Positions 7,574-8,127 of a stretch of 8,127 bases of DNA are shown here, piece after piece; within the stretch, counting starts at the first letter, position 1; every line of letters starts with the position of its first letter. The translations under genes and the position numbers were made by a program. Below the pieces are notes generated by a model, which had not been told where the DNA came from, ran no database searches, and saw only the letters and a program-made list of their open reading frames with translations. The DNA comes from PWND01 sp964601515 (GTDB lineage Bacteria > Bacteroidota > Bacteroidia > Bacteroidales > UBA7960), in the NCBI GenBank assembly GCA_964601515.1, contig CAZRNU010000134.1:1-8127 (forward strand), in the 5' to 3' direction.

Positions 7574-8127
7574 TTATTCTTTTCTAAAATAAATTCTTAA
7601 CAACGCTTCCGCAGCTTGGTAGGAATTTAAAACCTTGTTGTGAAGCTGTTTTTCTATCTCAGGTAAATGTTTCTTTACCTCTTCACTATTATAGAAATTA
7701 TCAAAAAGGGCTTGGTTTACAGCATCGTAGAATCTTTGTTTTTTTTGCTCATCCCGTTTCTGTCTGAAAAAACCGTTTTCTGTCATCATTTGGATGTAAG
7801 TCATAATCATATCCCACACCTTGTCAATTCCTGTCCTATTAATAGATGAAACCGTTTGATCTCTTGGCATCCACCCTCCTTGTTTTTGCGGAAATAAATG
7901 AAGGGCATTTTCATATTGAACTTTGGCTGCATGGGCTCTTAAAATATTATCACCATCGGCTTTATTAATTATCATTGCGTCACACATTTCTATAATGCCT
8001 CTCTTGATTCCCTGAAGCTCATCACCTGCACCGGCTATCATCAGCAAAAGGAAAAAGTCGACCATAGAATGAACAGCAATTTCCGATTGCCCAACTCCTA
8101 CTGTCTCTATAAGTATTATCTCAAAAC
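7574..8127 (-). CDS. meaB: Methylmalonyl-CoA mutase-associated GTPase MeaB (ArgK/YgfD family), N-terminal part outside window
   Basis: MeaB is a SIMIBI-class (G3E) cytoplasmic GTPase that gates adenosylcobalamin loading of methylmalonyl-CoA mutase and protects the enzyme from inactivation. The minus-strand frame stays open to the window edge, giving 183 complete codons of a protein usually about 320-360 residues long, so an ATG at 8065 is internal. Visible residues begin with the switch/Walker-B region ETVGVGQSEIAVHSMVDFF (7-25), then GAGDELQGIKRGI (32-44). That segment is the switch III region of MeaB, with the conserved Asp35, Gln38 and Lys41 spacing. The base-recognition motif NKADGDN follows at 54-60, then VSSINRTGIDKVWDMI, and the C-terminal helical dimerisation arm ends in LRIYFRKE. 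The P-loop and magnesium-binding residues lie outside the window. The gene is convergent with the DUF1287 gene and unrelated to the efflux operon. Mutase genes, often neighbours of meaB, are not in view. Confidence 0.95.
   Translation of the reverse strand, partial: FEIILIETVGVGQSEIAVHSMVDFFLLLMIAGAGDELQGIKRGIIEMCDAMIINKADGDNILRAHAAKVQYENALHLFPQKQGGWMPRDQTVSSINRTGIDKVWDMIMTYIQMMTENGFFRQKRDEQKKQRFYDAVNQALFDNFYNSEEVKKHLPEIEKQLHNKVLNSYQAAEALLRIYFRKE

Noticed and set aside
7667..7849. Plus-strand open frame of 60 codons opposite meaB
   Set aside because: It is fully antisense to the conserved C-terminal region of MeaB; its hydrophobic look comes from the complement of charged helical codons.
8063..8065. 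ATG as the start of the minus-strand GTPase gene
   Set aside because: The frame continues upstream with ETVGVGQSEIAVHS, a core MeaB motif, so this Met is internal and the gene is cut by the window edge.

Overview
The window looks like a chromosomal segment of a Bacteroidota bacterium; the genus cannot be named from it. The DNA is AT-rich. Genes are preceded by A-rich leaders rather than clear Shine-Dalgarno sequences. Three exported proteins have signal peptides in which the predicted cleavage site is followed directly by Gln, a pattern typical of this phylum. The right edge carries a MeaB-type GTPase, consistent with a B12-dependent methylmalonyl-CoA mutase pathway.

Layout: positions 1-5280 hold a tripartite RND efflux operon on the + strand. 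Its order is periplasmic adaptor (HlyD/AcrA family, 5' end outside the window), inner-membrane RND permease (HAE-1/AcrB-like, complete, proton-relay residues intact), then TolC-like outer-membrane channel. The adaptor and permease genes are 8 bp apart, and the permease and channel genes overlap. A 32-bp gap filled by an imperfect inverted repeat separates these from a second tight pair on the same strand. That pair is an exported serine hydrolase of the class C beta-lactamase/PBP4*-like family (5313-6851) and, 2 bp downstream, an exported DUF1287 protein with a papain/NlpC-like Cys/His pattern (6854-7456). A 117-bp convergent intergenic region follows, which begins with a degenerate 4 x 11-bp tandem repeat and has no convincing terminator. 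The minus-strand gene at 7574-8127 is the C-terminal half of meaB, whose start lies beyond the window.

How the parts fit: the first three products should form one envelope-spanning, proton-driven exporter. The next two are both periplasmic or envelope enzymes with plausible, unproven cell-wall or small-molecule hydrolase roles. All five genes are co-directional with gaps of at most 32 bp, so they may be one transcription unit. meaB is convergent and functionally unrelated (chaperone and editor of methylmalonyl-CoA mutase). No RNA genes, CRISPR arrays, insertion sequences or prophage parts were seen, and no stretch above 300 bp lacks a gene. I see no clear undescribed system here; the efflux plus hydrolase plus DUF1287 neighbourhood is the least ordinary part.
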